From IMG/VR virus record IMGVR_UViG_3300047470_000115, positions 1 through 64,000 of that record: a stretch of 64,000 bases of DNA. One strand, given 5' to 3'. The stretch is from a virus. The stretch's first letter is position 1, and each line of letters begins with the position of its first letter. This document shows positions 36,633 through 43,994 of the stretch, piece after piece. The position numbers and the translations under genes were made by a program. The notes under the pieces were generated by a model. That model saw nothing but the letters and a program-made list of their open reading frames with translations, was not told the DNA's origin and did no database searches.

Positions 36633-37394
36633 ATGAGTGCCTTGAAGGTCGTGGACAGGTGGTGGAGTAGGCGGGCGCCCATATTCTTGGGCGGGGCACT
36701 CCTTGTTCTCGCTACCATGACGGTGATGCTCTATATCGGTCAGCTTCAGAGTGCTGATGCTAACAGCAGGCAGACCGATCAGATCGCGAGCCTCGCAAAG
36801 GCGCTCGATGATCAGCGCGAAGCAGCTCGCGAGGGTGGCGCCAAGGTTGTAGCGCCTCCCGCATCCAAGATCAAGGAAGACCCCAACATCATTGAGGGGG
36901 TCAAGGGCGACAAGGGAGACACTGGTGCATCAGGAGCGTCCGGCCCGTCAGGGCCTCCCGGGCCCTCGGGTCCGCCTGGACCATCCGGCACGCCCGGCTC
37001 AGAGGGAAGCGACGGGTCCAACGGGCAGAACGGCGCTAACGGAGCTGATGGAACAGACGGCTCGAATGGTGCGGACGGCGTGGGACAAGTTGGTCCAACT
37101 GGTCCGCCTGGCCCGACCGGCCCTGCAGGCAGCGATGGAGCGGATGGCAAGGATGGTGCAGATGGTAAAGACGGCAAGTCGCCATCTTCAATCCGCATCC
37201 CAGTCGGAGCGATCACGTACGTCTGTACGCCGACAGAGTCTGGCTCGACGGACTACACCTGCAGCCCGGAGGTCGGAGATGGCGGGTCTCAGGCGTCAGC
37301 AAACAAGTCAAGCCAGCTCCCCGTACCAGTACATCCCGCCGCGATACTCCCGGCCCTCGCGTTCATACGCAGGGTGAAAATGAGCTCGCGGTGA
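36633..37394 (+). CDS. Membrane-anchored collagen-like protein
   Basis: 253 residues from the ATG at 36633 (GGAG upstream); a GTG at 36594 overlapping the preceding stop is the alternative start. A transmembrane segment (about residues 12-35), a short coiled coil, then about 32 Gly-x-y triplets with one two-residue interruption after the 21st. The first ten or so are Pro-rich, the middle Asn/Asp-rich, the last Lys-Asp-rich. The C-terminus has a Cys pair (YVCTP ... YTCSP). Collagen repeats in phages usually sit in fibres; a membrane anchor is unusual. Confidence 0.75.
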   Translation: MSALKVVDRWWSRRAPIFLGGALLVLATMTVMLYIGQLQSADANSRQTDQIASLAKALDDQREAAREGGAKVVAPPASKIKEDPNIIEGVKGDKGDTGASGASGPSGPPGPSGPPGPSGTPGSEGSDGSNGQNGANGADGTDGSNGADGVGQVGPTGPPGPTGPAGSDGADGKDGADGKDGKSPSSIRIPVGAITYVCTPTESGSTDYTCSPEVGDGGSQASANKSSQLPVPVHPAAILPALAFIRRVKMSSR

Positions 37395-37534
37395 TTGCGT
37401 GGTTCAAGGCCGAGTGGGAGTTCCTTCTCTGGAGGATCAACTTCCGAAGGTACTGTCAGCAGTGTGACGAGATTTACGATTGGCCCACAGGGAAGCACAA
37501 GACCTGCACCTGTGCCGGGTTCTGGCGAATTTGA
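37391..37534 (+). CDS. 47-residue zinc-binding protein
   Basis: GTG at 37391 overlaps the previous stop (GTGA). The protein begins with a Trp-rich helix and carries CQQC at about 22-25 and CTC at about 39-41, a plausible zinc-ribbon. It is the last gene of the late operon and too short to be found by size filters. Supported by the overlap start and the Cys pattern, but not by a strong ribosome site. Confidence 0.6.
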   Translation: MIAWFKAEWEFLLWRINFRRYCQQCDEIYDWPTGKHKTCTCAGFWRI

Positions 37535-37578
37535 TCAGGCCGTGAAGAGCTTGTAAAGATAATGCCAGTACGTGTCAC

Positions 37579-37678
37579 CCGAATGCAAATTCGGATTGTT
37601 CCCCATTTGATACGAAGTCGGAACAATGTTCTTGCGGAAACCACTAGACAATGGGTCAACAGGGGGTAATATATTACC
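37579..37678 (+). other. Structured 3' region of the late transcript
   Basis: No gene between 37535 and 37714 is supported. Three symmetric elements occur: a hairpin CCGAAT-GCAA-ATTCGG (37579-37594) with a GNRA tetraloop; ATTGTTCC/GGAACAAT (37595-37602 with 37620-37627); and the perfect 14-bp palindrome GGTAATATATTACC (37665-37678). They may protect the 3' end of late mRNA or bind protein. Confidence 0.55.
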
Positions 37679-37714
37679 AGCAGGTAGGACACGTGGGACA
37701 GGTGACACCAGCAG

Positions 37715-37770
37715 AGATGACCCACCATGCGCTTTCCTCCGAGTGCGCATGGTGGGTCATCTTCTGTTTC
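37715..37770. terminator. Terminator between converging operons
   Basis: Perfect 18-bp stem, arms 37715-37732 and 37745-37762, 12-nt loop, followed on the plus strand by TCTGTTTC. It stops late transcription at the point where the minus-strand genes arrive. Confidence 0.82.
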
Positions 37771-37803
37771 GAAGTCTTCTTATTGAGCGTATGGCTTGCG
37801 CTC

Positions 37804-38070
37804 TTACGGCTCCTCGCTGTCCAGCTGTATCACCTTGCCGAACTCGCCAAGTGCGCCGATCAGCTCTTCATCCCGTTCGGTCTCGGTCATCCCAGGGCGC
37901 AACCGTTCCATCAGGACGCGATACACCTTCCAGGCGAACTCGTACTCCGCGCTGTTGGGGTAGTCTTCGAGCTTCGGCATCGGAGGCAGTATCGGGGGAG
38001 GTGGATCGGGCAGCTTCGCGGGCTGTAATGCACTGAAGCTGGTACCAGTCTCCGATGGCTTCGAGCTCAT
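37804..38070 (-). CDS. Unknown protein, last gene of right operon
   Basis: 88 residues: a Pro-rich N-terminal third and a helical remainder (EYEFAWKVYRVLMERLRPGM). ATG with GGAG upstream. Followed by the terminator at 37715-37770. No family recognised. Confidence 0.65.
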   Translation of the reverse strand: MSSKPSETGTSFSALQPAKLPDPPPPILPPMPKLEDYPNSAEYEFAWKVYRVLMERLRPGMTETERDEELIGALGEFGKVIQLDSEEP

Positions 38071-38085
38071 CGAGTATGACTCCGT

Positions 38086-38304
38086 TCATTCCGACCTTGC
38101 CTCCTGGTACGGGATCTCCTCGCCCTCGTATCCGACGTACGGCTCGATGATCCCACGTACTGTGATGTGATGACCGCACTTCTTCTGGCCAGGAACCTTG
38201 CCAGCCTCCGTGGTGACGACAGATCGCCACTCGCGATCACCATCAGACGGCAGGATCACGAGATCGCCGATCTCTAGATCCTCGATGGCCTTCTTGATGG
38301 CCAT
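38086..38304 (-). CDS. Unknown small beta-rich protein
   Basis: 72 residues. EDLEIGDLVILPSDGDREWRSV is the pattern of a small beta-barrel of the SH3/KOW type, often found in nucleic-acid-binding or regulator proteins. ATG start immediately at the stop of the preceding gene. The barrel inference is weak. Confidence 0.65.
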   Translation of the reverse strand: MAIKKAIEDLEIGDLVILPSDGDREWRSVVTTEAGKVPGQKKCGHHITVRGIIEPYVGYEGEEIPYQEARSE

Positions 38305-38561
38305 CAGAACGTTTGCCTCTCCCGAATGCCCGGGGTCGACGTGTCCCCGGCGTGGGAGTGGTTGATGGGGGAGTCCTCCATGTCCGCCGTGACGGCCGGT
38401 GTTTCCCGCCCTTCGAGCAGCTTCTGCGCTCGCGTTACGCGACTGTCACCCGTCGGATGGTGCTGACAGGTCTGACAGTTCCGACCGTACTCGCCCGGCT
38501 TGCCGCAGTGGAGACTCTGGTCCCCGGTAGTGGCGGCATCCATACAGCCCTGACACATCAT
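38304..38561 (-). CDS. Small Cys-rich zinc protein
   Basis: 85 residues with CQGC at 3-6, C19, C29 and CQTC, enough for one or two zinc sites in the first 35 residues; the rest is polar. Excellent ribosome site (AGGAGG) before the ATG. Function unknown. Confidence 0.7.
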   Translation of the reverse strand: MMCQGCMDAATTGDQSLHCGKPGEYGRNCQTCQHHPTGDSRVTRAQKLLEGRETPAVTADMEDSPINHSHAGDTSTPGIRERQTF

Positions 38562-38569
38562 GAGTCCTC

Positions 38570-38764
38570 CTAGGAGGCGTCGTTGTTCATGCTGGCGAGG
38601 CGACGCTCGACAGGAAAGGGGATGACGGTGGCGAGCGGACGAGTGTCCCAGTGACTCGCATGCGCCATCATGAGGCCGTCCACGTACCTTGACTCCGTCT
38701 TGAGTGCCCTCAGAACGGTCCTGGGCGCTATCTTGACTCCCTGACCCATACGCAGTACAGCCAT
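38570..38764 (-). CDS. Unknown small basic protein
   Basis: 64 residues, basic, with a possible helix-turn-helix-like middle (IAPRTVLRALKTESRYVDGL). AAGGGA precedes the ATG. Lies directly after the nuclease gene at 38767. Function not assignable. Confidence 0.62.
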   Translation of the reverse strand: MAVLRMGQGVKIAPRTVLRALKTESRYVDGLMMAHASHWDTRPLATVIPFPVERRLASMNNDAS

Positions 38765-38766
38765 GG

Positions 38767-39930
38767 TTATCCCTTCTTCTCCTTGAAGTCGAGCGACATC
38801 GGCTTCGCAGTGCGCTTGCGAAGTTCCTTTAGACTGACGACCTGCTCGGGGGAGAGCCGCTCGTCGTTGAGCATCCTCTTGTGACCGGCCGTGCCGATCT
38901 TTGCGTACTCGAAGTAGACTTTATCGCCAACGAGTGCCCGCACGTCTTCCTCGATCACGAACGACGTGTAATGAGCTTTCATGCGAGCTTCGAGCTCGGT
39001 TCCGTCTTCCTTTGTGTGGTACAGTTCGCTATCCTCGTCAGCGTCCACGCGAGCCTGCAGGAGCTGCTCGATCTCCGTTAGGGCCGACGCGATCATCGAA
39101 GAGGTACTCTTGAGTTCTACAGCGCGCACCAGAATCTGCTCGTCCGTGAGGCCGTGAATCCCACCAGCCTCCTTGTGCTTACGGAACGAACCGCAGTTGT
39201 TCTTCTTAACGCAGAACCCGCACTCGGGGTTGATCGTCTCCTTGATGTCCTCGTCTTCGAGGGCAAGCAAGTACTTTACCCGGCCCTGCAACCAGCGCCA
39301 GCATTCCGCTAGGTCCCGCTCGTTGAAGTAAACCCCGACCTCGGTGTATCTGAGCTGATCGTACACGACGTGTACGCGCTTGACGTCGGGGTAAAGAATC
39401 TTCGTCGCGACAGCGTAGATGCGCGCCTGGGTTGTTCTCTTGACGTCTTCGGGGTAGAGCTTCTTTTGCCACGACTTGTAGTCGACAACTCGCATCGTGG
39501 TCTCATCGATCCGGTCGAGACGGTCGATGATGAAGTTGCAAGGCACCTCCCCCGCGGAAGTGCTAACCTGCACCGTCCTCTTTGACTCAAGAGAAACCAC
39601 CTCGAATTCCCAGGGCGCCTTGTTCCGCTTGAACCAGGTACGCATCATGGCGACGCCGTCCTGATACTGCGGAAGCTCGAACTCGTGATCCTTGAAGATC
39701 TTCAGGTAATACATCTGATAGAAGTCAAGGAGCGTCTGCTCGGTGTGCGGGTGGCTGCCATTGATCACGGCCGTCTTGACGAACCACTCAAGAGCAGAGT
39801 GGCACACGGTACCGAGATCGGCGGCCGAGCTGCTGAAGCCTCGACCGCCGATTACGTTCTCCGCGTACCACCGTGATGTGCACAGCCCCGCCGTCAAGAG
39901 TGCTGTCGGACTTACGGAGCGGAACTTCAT
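38767..39930 (-). CDS. RecB/Cas4-type nuclease with Fe-S cluster
   Basis: 387 residues from the ATG at 39930 (AAGG upstream, TAATG overlap with the WhiB stop). PD-(D/E)XK core: D136 (IDRLDR), D150 and K152 (VDYKSW), Q168 and Y172 (QARIY). Four cysteines in the one-plus-three layout of AddB/Cas4 Fe-S nucleases: C17, then C237, C240 and C246. It probably processes DNA ends during recombination or degrades host DNA. Motifs complete; substrate unknown. Confidence 0.85.
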   Translation of the reverse strand: MKFRSVSPTALLTAGLCTSRWYAENVIGGRGFSSSAADLGTVCHSALEWFVKTAVINGSHPHTEQTLLDFYQMYYLKIFKDHEFELPQYQDGVAMMRTWFKRNKAPWEFEVVSLESKRTVQVSTSAGEVPCNFIIDRLDRIDETTMRVVDYKSWQKKLYPEDVKRTTQARIYAVATKILYPDVKRVHVVYDQLRYTEVGVYFNERDLAECWRWLQGRVKYLLALEDEDIKETINPECGFCVKKNNCGSFRKHKEAGGIHGLTDEQILVRAVELKSTSSMIASALTEIEQLLQARVDADEDSELYHTKEDGTELEARMKAHYTSFVIEEDVRALVGDKVYFEYAKIGTAGHKRMLNDERLSPEQVVSLKELRKRTAKPMSLDFKEKKG

Positions 39931-40175
39931 TAGCTCGCCTTCTTTGTGCCTTGCTTCTTCGTTGCACTCCCCCGACGAATTATTCCGCCAGCCCATACGC
40001 CGTACTCAGGCTTAACGCTCAAGCGCAATTCTTTGCACTCAAGCCTGACCGGACACCAGAAGCACGTTTCCATCGCACTTCGATACCCCTGGCCGCGTTC
40101 CGGGAAGAACGCATCGCGGTATACCTCGTCACGCCTGCGAGAAGGCGCCGACCCCAGGCAGGCCGCTCGATCCAT
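39930..40175 (-). CDS. WhiB-family regulator
   Basis: 81 residues with the WhiB signature: Fe-S ligands C6, C38, C41 and C47 (CxxC then x5 then C), the aaC start, FFPE at about 23-26, and the GVWAG turn at 59-63, then a basic tail that normally contacts DNA. WhiB proteins occur only in actinobacteria and their phages and bind the primary sigma factor. Phage copies can down-regulate host whiB genes and interfere with septation or superinfection. Here it is co-transcribed with the Fe-S nuclease. Confidence 0.92.
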   Translation of the reverse strand: MDRAACLGSAPSRRRDEVYRDAFFPERGQGYRSAMETCFWCPVRLECKELRLSVKPEYGVWAGGIIRRGSATKKQGTKKAS

Positions 40176-40216
40176 CCACTGGAGTTCGGATGAGCGCTGC
40201 GCGGGAAGCGAGTACC

Positions 40217-40528
40217 CTACTCCGTCGGAGTCTTGTCCTTCGTCAGGCTGGCCTTCTCCGCATTCGCAGGGTCCGCCTCGCTCGCCGGGTTCGCACCCTT
40301 GTCGCTGATCGGCGGAGAGGTAGGCGCAGATGCCGGTGCAGATGAGGGGGCAACTTTTGGGTCAGCACCATCTCCCGTCTCTCCCCCGTCGGCGACCGTG
40401 GCCTCGTCCTCATCGGGAGCGCTAGCAGGAAGCACGGCTGGGGAGAAATCTTTCAGGCCGTCGTTGTCCGCGTTCGCCGTAAGAAAGGTGAACGGCACAA
40501 CCACGCGAGGAAACTTGATGTCGGACAT
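40217..40528 (-). CDS. Unknown low-complexity protein
   Basis: 103 residues from the ATG at 40528 (AAGGA upstream). First 25 residues are ordered (IKFPRVVVPFTFLTAN), the rest Ala/Pro/Asp/Ser-rich and probably disordered. No known domain. It follows the hairpin at 40562-40600. Confidence 0.62.
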   Translation of the reverse strand: MSDIKFPRVVVPFTFLTANADNDGLKDFSPAVLPASAPDEDEATVADGGETGDGADPKVAPSSAPASAPTSPPISDKGANPASEADPANAEKASLTKDKTPTE

Positions 40529-40561
40529 ATTCGGCCTGAATCCTTTCGATGGTGCACTTAC

Positions 40562-40600
40562 ACAACAGCACCAGCTCCCTGAATGAGCTGGTGCTGTTGT
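40562..40600 (-). terminator. 16-bp hairpin after the methyltransferase gene
   Basis: Perfect 16-bp arms 40562-40577 and 40585-40600 with a 7-nt loop. On the minus strand it follows the methyltransferase stop at 40627, but no U-run follows, so it may be an RNA-stabilising or weak-terminator element. Confidence 0.55.
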
Positions 40601-40626
40601 ATGTGCCTGGTATGGTCTGTGCGTCG

Positions 40627-41367
40627 CTACAGGAGCTGGTCTCCAGTGTTGCGCCACTTTTCCATAGCGAGTTTGTGGTTTTTCTCGTCGTACTCGGTCG
40701 ACACGCAGGATCTGTCGGTCGCTCGCGCCGCGCGTGCAGTCGCGTACGAGCCTCCATAGGGATCGACCACCAGCTCGCCGGGCTCCGTACTGAACTGGAT
40801 CAGGTCAGTCAGAAGCTTCAGTGGCTTCTCGTGCGGATGGATGATCTTGCTGGAAGGAAGTTTCGGGCAGTCGATCACGGCACCTCGACGGTCACCGTAC
40901 ATCGGCTTGCGACCCTTCTTGGCGTAGAGAATAAACTCCACGCCACTCCCCCACGTAGCCAAGTCCCCGATCCCAGGCGTCATCGCGCCGTTCTCCAGCC
41001 CCTTGCGCCAGATGAGCGTACGGGTGAACTTGAATCCGTGAGTCTTCTCGACCCATCCCCTCATCAGCTGCAGCCATTCCATCAGGACGGCGTCGTTGCA
41101 GAAGACGTAGAGGTCACAGTGTTCTTTTGTCTTCGGAAGCAGCACATCCATGACAGACTTGAACGTAGCTTCCGCCTTCTCGAAAGTATCGTCGTTCTCG
41201 ATCTTCCGAGCGAACGTCTGACCCTCTGATGTGGTCGACATGTTCGAGTGGTTGTCCGACCCGAAGGGCGGGTCAGTCAAAACCAGGTCCACCGAGTCTG
41301 CAGGCAGTACGGCGAGCCGGTCTTCGGCCTTGCCCTGCCAGAGGCGGTGAAAAGGCTCGTTACTCAT
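40627..41367 (-). CDS. DNA methyltransferase (DPPF type)
   Basis: 246 residues from the ATG at 41367 (TGGAGAT upstream). Catalytic motif IV is DPPF at residues 32-35; the S-adenosylmethionine motif comes at the end (ELVVDPYGGSYATARAA, near 205-220), the beta-class order of amino-methyltransferases. HPHEKPLKLL precedes it. Predicted to methylate adenine N6 or cytosine N4 in phage DNA, giving protection from host restriction or marking DNA. No restriction partner is seen. It has its own promoter at 41428-41457. Confidence 0.88.
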   Translation of the reverse strand: MSNEPFHRLWQGKAEDRLAVLPADSVDLVLTDPPFGSDNHSNMSTTSEGQTFARKIENDDTFEKAEATFKSVMDVLLPKTKEHCDLYVFCNDAVLMEWLQLMRGWVEKTHGFKFTRTLIWRKGLENGAMTPGIGDLATWGSGVEFILYAKKGRKPMYGDRRGAVIDCPKLPSSKIIHPHEKPLKLLTDLIQFSTEPGELVVDPYGGSYATARAARATDRSCVSTEYDEKNHKLAMEKWRNTGDQLL

Positions 41368-41427
41368 TGGCAAGAATCTCCACGGTTGGCGTAGCTCTCC
41401 CAAACGTGGCGGATGACCAACGTCTGG

Positions 41428-41457
41428 AGTATATGCGTTTTAGTCGGAGCGTGACAA
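41428..41457 (-). promoter_or_regulatory. Sigma70-type promoter for the methyltransferase gene
   Basis: Minus strand TTGTCA (41457-41452), 18-bp spacer, TATACT (41433-41428); start at about 41421, 54 nt before the ATG. Both boxes are close to consensus. Confidence 0.75.
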
Positions 41458-41464
41458 TCCGTTG

Positions 41465-41497
41465 GTACAACTCTGTCCGACCCCGAAATGGTTGTAC
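41465..41497. repeat. Inverted repeat upstream of the methyltransferase promoter
   Basis: GTACAAC (41465-41471) and GTTGTAC (41491-41497), perfect 7-bp arms, just upstream of the -35 box. Could be an activator/repressor site or a short terminator of the RusA gene. Only symmetry is observed. Confidence 0.4.
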
Positions 41498-41504
41498 TCA
41501 ATTA

Positions 41505-42014
41505 TCACAAAACTTCCACCAATTCATCACGGATCAGTTGCGGGACTAGGGAACGAATATCTTCATCCTCTACGACTCGCACGCCGATGGCGACGTAGGG
41601 CTCAAGTTCTGGACCCTGCTCCAGGATGATCGAGCTGACCACCCGGTTCTGGTTGTCGTTGTGAAACAGGATGCCTTGCAGTGCATCCTCGACAGCCTTC
41701 TGCATGTTGGTCGCGTCAGCCTGGTGGGCACGCGACTTGCGAGTCCCTCCCCTGTGGATCTCGTCGAGCGACCTGACGAAGACGAAGGTCACGTCCATGT
41801 CATCTGCGAACGGGATGGTGATCCAGCGCTCCATCTCCTGCTGTACTGCAGACTGGAACGTCTTGAGGTCTTTGCTCGGCCGCATGTATACGCGCTTCTT
41901 GCCGCCAGTCCCTGCCGCAAAGGCCACCTCGCCCGGCGTCCAGGGGACCGGGTTCAGGTTCAGAACGTACCACAGTCGCCCCTCGTGCCTGATGGGCTGC
42001 CTTAGCTTGGCCAT
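41505..42014 (-). CDS. RusA-like Holliday junction resolvase
   Basis: 169 residues. The RusA pattern is visible: D100 with N103 and K106 (DATNMQKAVEDALQG), then ND at 119-120 before the second strand pair (FHNDNQNRVVSSIIL). RusA enzymes cut four-way junctions as dimers, resolving recombination and replication intermediates before packaging. Length normal. Confidence 0.82.
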   Translation of the reverse strand: MAKLRQPIRHEGRLWYVLNLNPVPWTPGEVAFAAGTGGKKRVYMRPSKDLKTFQSAVQQEMERWITIPFADDMDVTFVFVRSLDEIHRGGTRKSRAHQADATNMQKAVEDALQGILFHNDNQNRVVSSIILEQGPELEPYVAIGVRVVEDEDIRSLVPQLIRDELVEVL

Positions 42015-42214
42015 GACTCGTCCTCCGTCGTGGGCAGGGGCTCCGTGGGAAGTGTAGCGGAAGATCCTACCGGAACGTGATTGTGCTCATTCCAGCAGTA
42101 CCCGTGAAGAACTCTGAACTCGCAAGTGCCCCACTTGGCCTCTGCCTGACAGAGTGGAACACCATCCCCGTCATAGAACTTTGACTCTTCGGTTTCGTCG
42201 TCCCCTGCAGTCAC
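42002..42214 (-). CDS. Unknown small acidic protein
   Basis: 70 residues from a GTG, overlapping the RusA start by 13 nt. Three cysteines and two His (CQAEAKWGTCEFRVLHGYCWNEH, split here as about residues 22-44) could form a zinc site. Acidic tails at both ends. Family unknown. Confidence 0.6.
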   Translation of the reverse strand: MTAGDDETEESKFYDGDGVPLCQAEAKWGTCEFRVLHGYCWNEHNHVPVGSSATLPTEPLPTTEDESWPS

Positions 42215-42258
42215 TTCTTTGCTCTCCGGGAATCGGCGGATTGGGTCACACGCAAGCC

Positions 42259-42306
42259 GGAGGGGCCGCTACACGCGGCCCCCGGCCGCCCTCCTGGGGC
42301 CCCTCC
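42259..42306. repeat. GC-rich nested hairpin
   Basis: Outer arms GGAGGGGCC (42259-42267) and GGCCCCTCC (42298-42306); inner arms GCGGCC (42275-42280) and GGCCGC (42284-42289). It fills the 93-bp gap between the genes at 42002 and 42308. No U-run follows on either strand. A 62-codon frame passes through it but looks non-coding. Confidence 0.55.
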
Positions 42307-42307
42307 G

Positions 42308-42589
42308 CTACCCCCCACCCTGCATGGGCGGCAACGTCGGCAGCCCTGATGTGGGACGAGTTTTCGGTGGAGGTGTAGCTCTTTTGCCAGCCTCGACACG
42401 GATCGGCTTCTCGATCGTACCCTCCTCGTACTCCTTGAGGCGGGCCAGCAAGACGACGACGTGCGACATGAGCACGGCGTAGCGCATCTCGCCCAGGGTC
42501 AGCGCGTGATTGCGATGCTCGACCAGTTCACCGCGAATCTGCTCGATCCCCTCGGGCGAGTAGTCGACTCCCTCGACCTCGACTGTCAC
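42308..42589 (-). CDS. Unknown helical protein (93 aa)
   Basis: GTG start overlapping the previous stop (GTGA). Residues 12-55 are a long helix-rich stretch (YSPEGIEQIRGELVEHRNHAL ... LLARLKEYEEG) and the C-terminal 25 are Pro/Arg/Thr-rich. A dimerising helical hairpin is plausible. No family. Confidence 0.65.
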   Translation of the reverse strand: MTVEVEGVDYSPEGIEQIRGELVEHRNHALTLGEMRYAVLMSHVVVLLARLKEYEEGTIEKPIRVEAGKRATPPPKTRPTSGLPTLPPMQGGG

Positions 42590-42804
42590 TTGTTCGTCAC
42601 CACCTTGCTGTAGTAGTACCTGAACATACGAGTCGGCATGGCACCTGAATTACCCCCGGCAGTGTCGGCAGCGTAGAAAGTCTTACTACCGATCACCTCC
42701 GTGACGAGTACCTTTCCAGTGCCATGGTTTGACGACCAGTATTCCCCTGGTTCGGGGATGTCTTCTGTGATGTCTGATGTCACGCGCGCCCGTCTCCCTG
42801 CCAT
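42586..42804 (-). CDS. Unknown small protein
   Basis: 72 residues, basic start (MAGRRARVT), then beta-like segments with GTGKVLVTEVIGSKTFYAA. AGGGG precedes the ATG. Directly after the sliding clamp gene in the operon. Function unknown. Confidence 0.63.
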   Translation of the reverse strand: MAGRRARVTSDITEDIPEPGEYWSSNHGTGKVLVTEVIGSKTFYAADTAGGNSGAMPTRMFRYYYSKVVTNK

Positions 42805-42815
42805 GATTGCCCCTG

Positions 42816-43994
42816 CTACTTACGCGCCTTGCCTGTGTTCGGCATGCACCAAGCCTGGAAGTTCCGCCCCAGCGTGAACCGCAGGTTGGATGCCATCTTC
42901 ATCGACTTCGGAGTGTTCTCCGGGTGGTCGGTGTACTGATGGCCTGCACGGTAATGCATCGTGATCAGTTCGTCGCCCGCCTGGATCATGTCCAGGAAGA
43001 ACTCGGGCATCACTCTGATCTTCGTAACCTCGTGCGTCGCCTGGCCGGGAAGATCCATCGCGTCGCCCAGGTACCCCATATCACTGTCGGCACAGAATAC
43101 TGCCAACTGCTCCTGGCCGACGAACAGGTCCAACTTCGCCGTGCGCTTCGAGGTGTTCATCTGAAGTGCACGGCGACACATCGCCACGAGGTCATCGCGT
43201 GAGAACTCGATGGAGTGCGTCTGATCGACACGCTCCAGGAACGTCCTCACGTTCGGCCACTTGACTGAGTACAGCCGAGACGAGTACTGCGTATCCTCGT
43301 CGATCTGGGCGAGGAAGTTGTTGCCGTCCTTCGAGACCGCGACGTCAGGCTCCACCTTCAGGTTCGCCATGACTGTGCGCGGCACAGCGAGCGGGACGCA
43401 GTGGTCTTCCGTGAAGGGCAGCCCATCCAGGTGAACAGCTGCGAACCGGAGTCCATCGAAGGCGGCGACCATGTCGGACGCGAGCATGAGGCCGATCTTC
43501 GGCGGCGTGCCGTCCTTGGAGACCGCGAACGAGACCCTGTTCATCGCCTCGCGGAGGCCGGGAACCTTTACGAGGTCTACATCCACGAAGGGGTCCCAGT
43601 TCGGGTATCCGTCAGGATCGATCAGGTTGAAGCTCGCCTGCGCCTTACCTGAGTTGACCTTGAGCTGCCTGCCCTCCTGTTCTAGGGAGACAACCTTGCC
43701 AGCCCCACCTGGCAGCGACCCGATCACTCCACTGAACGCCTTCGAAGGCAGACGCCACACCTGGTCGGAAAGGTCACCAGCGAGAAGCTCAACTTCGCAA
43801 GGAATCCAACTGCTATAGAAGGTCTCGGCATCGGTCGAGCGCACGCGAACGGTCTTCTCGGTCACGTTGACCTCGATGATCACGCCCGCGAAAGCGGTGA
43901 TATCTTTCCCGCTGTTCGGCGAGACGTCGGCGGCACGCTTAAGCGTCTCCGCGAACAGCCCGGTCTCGATATCAACTCGTACTCGCCCAGGCAT
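42816..43994 (-). CDS. dnaN-like: DNA polymerase sliding clamp (beta-clamp-like)
   Basis: 392 residues from the ATG at 43994, with AAGGGGGG upstream. The repeated alpha/beta pattern of three clamp domains can be followed: TGLFAETLKRAADV at the start, LPSKAFSGVIGSLPGG near 80-95, a middle FDGLRFAAVHLDGLPF, and a C-terminal third ending MPNTGKARK. A ring of two copies holds polymerase on DNA. No DNA polymerase lies in this window. The 5' 23 nt overlap the exonuclease gene. Length is normal for DnaN. Confidence 0.85.
   Translation of the reverse strand: MPGRVRVDIETGLFAETLKRAADVSPNSGKDITAFAGVIIEVNVTEKTVRVRSTDAETFYSSWIPCEVELLAGDLSDQVWRLPSKAFSGVIGSLPGGAGKVVSLEQEGRQLKVNSGKAQASFNLIDPDGYPNWDPFVDVDLVKVPGLREAMNRVSFAVSKDGTPPKIGLMLASDMVAAFDGLRFAAVHLDGLPFTEDHCVPLAVPRTVMANLKVEPDVAVSKDGNNFLAQIDEDTQYSSRLYSVKWPNVRTFLERVDQTHSIEFSRDDLVAMCRRALQMNTSKRTAKLDLFVGQEQLAVFCADSDMGYLGDAMDLPGQATHEVTKIRVMPEFFLDMIQAGDELITMHYRAGHQYTDHPENTPKSMKMASNLRFTLGRNFQAWCMPNTGKARK

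Noticed and set aside
37665-37678. Rolling-circle-type origin suggested by TAATATATTAC
   Set aside because: It resembles but does not match the eukaryotic virus nonamer, and no Rep-type initiator is present; it is kept only as a palindrome.
42211-42399. 62-codon minus-strand frame with a GTGA overlap to the next gene
   Set aside because: Half of it is out of frame over the gene at 42308, half covers the GC-rich nested hairpin, and the protein is Arg/Gly/Pro-rich shadow-like sequence.
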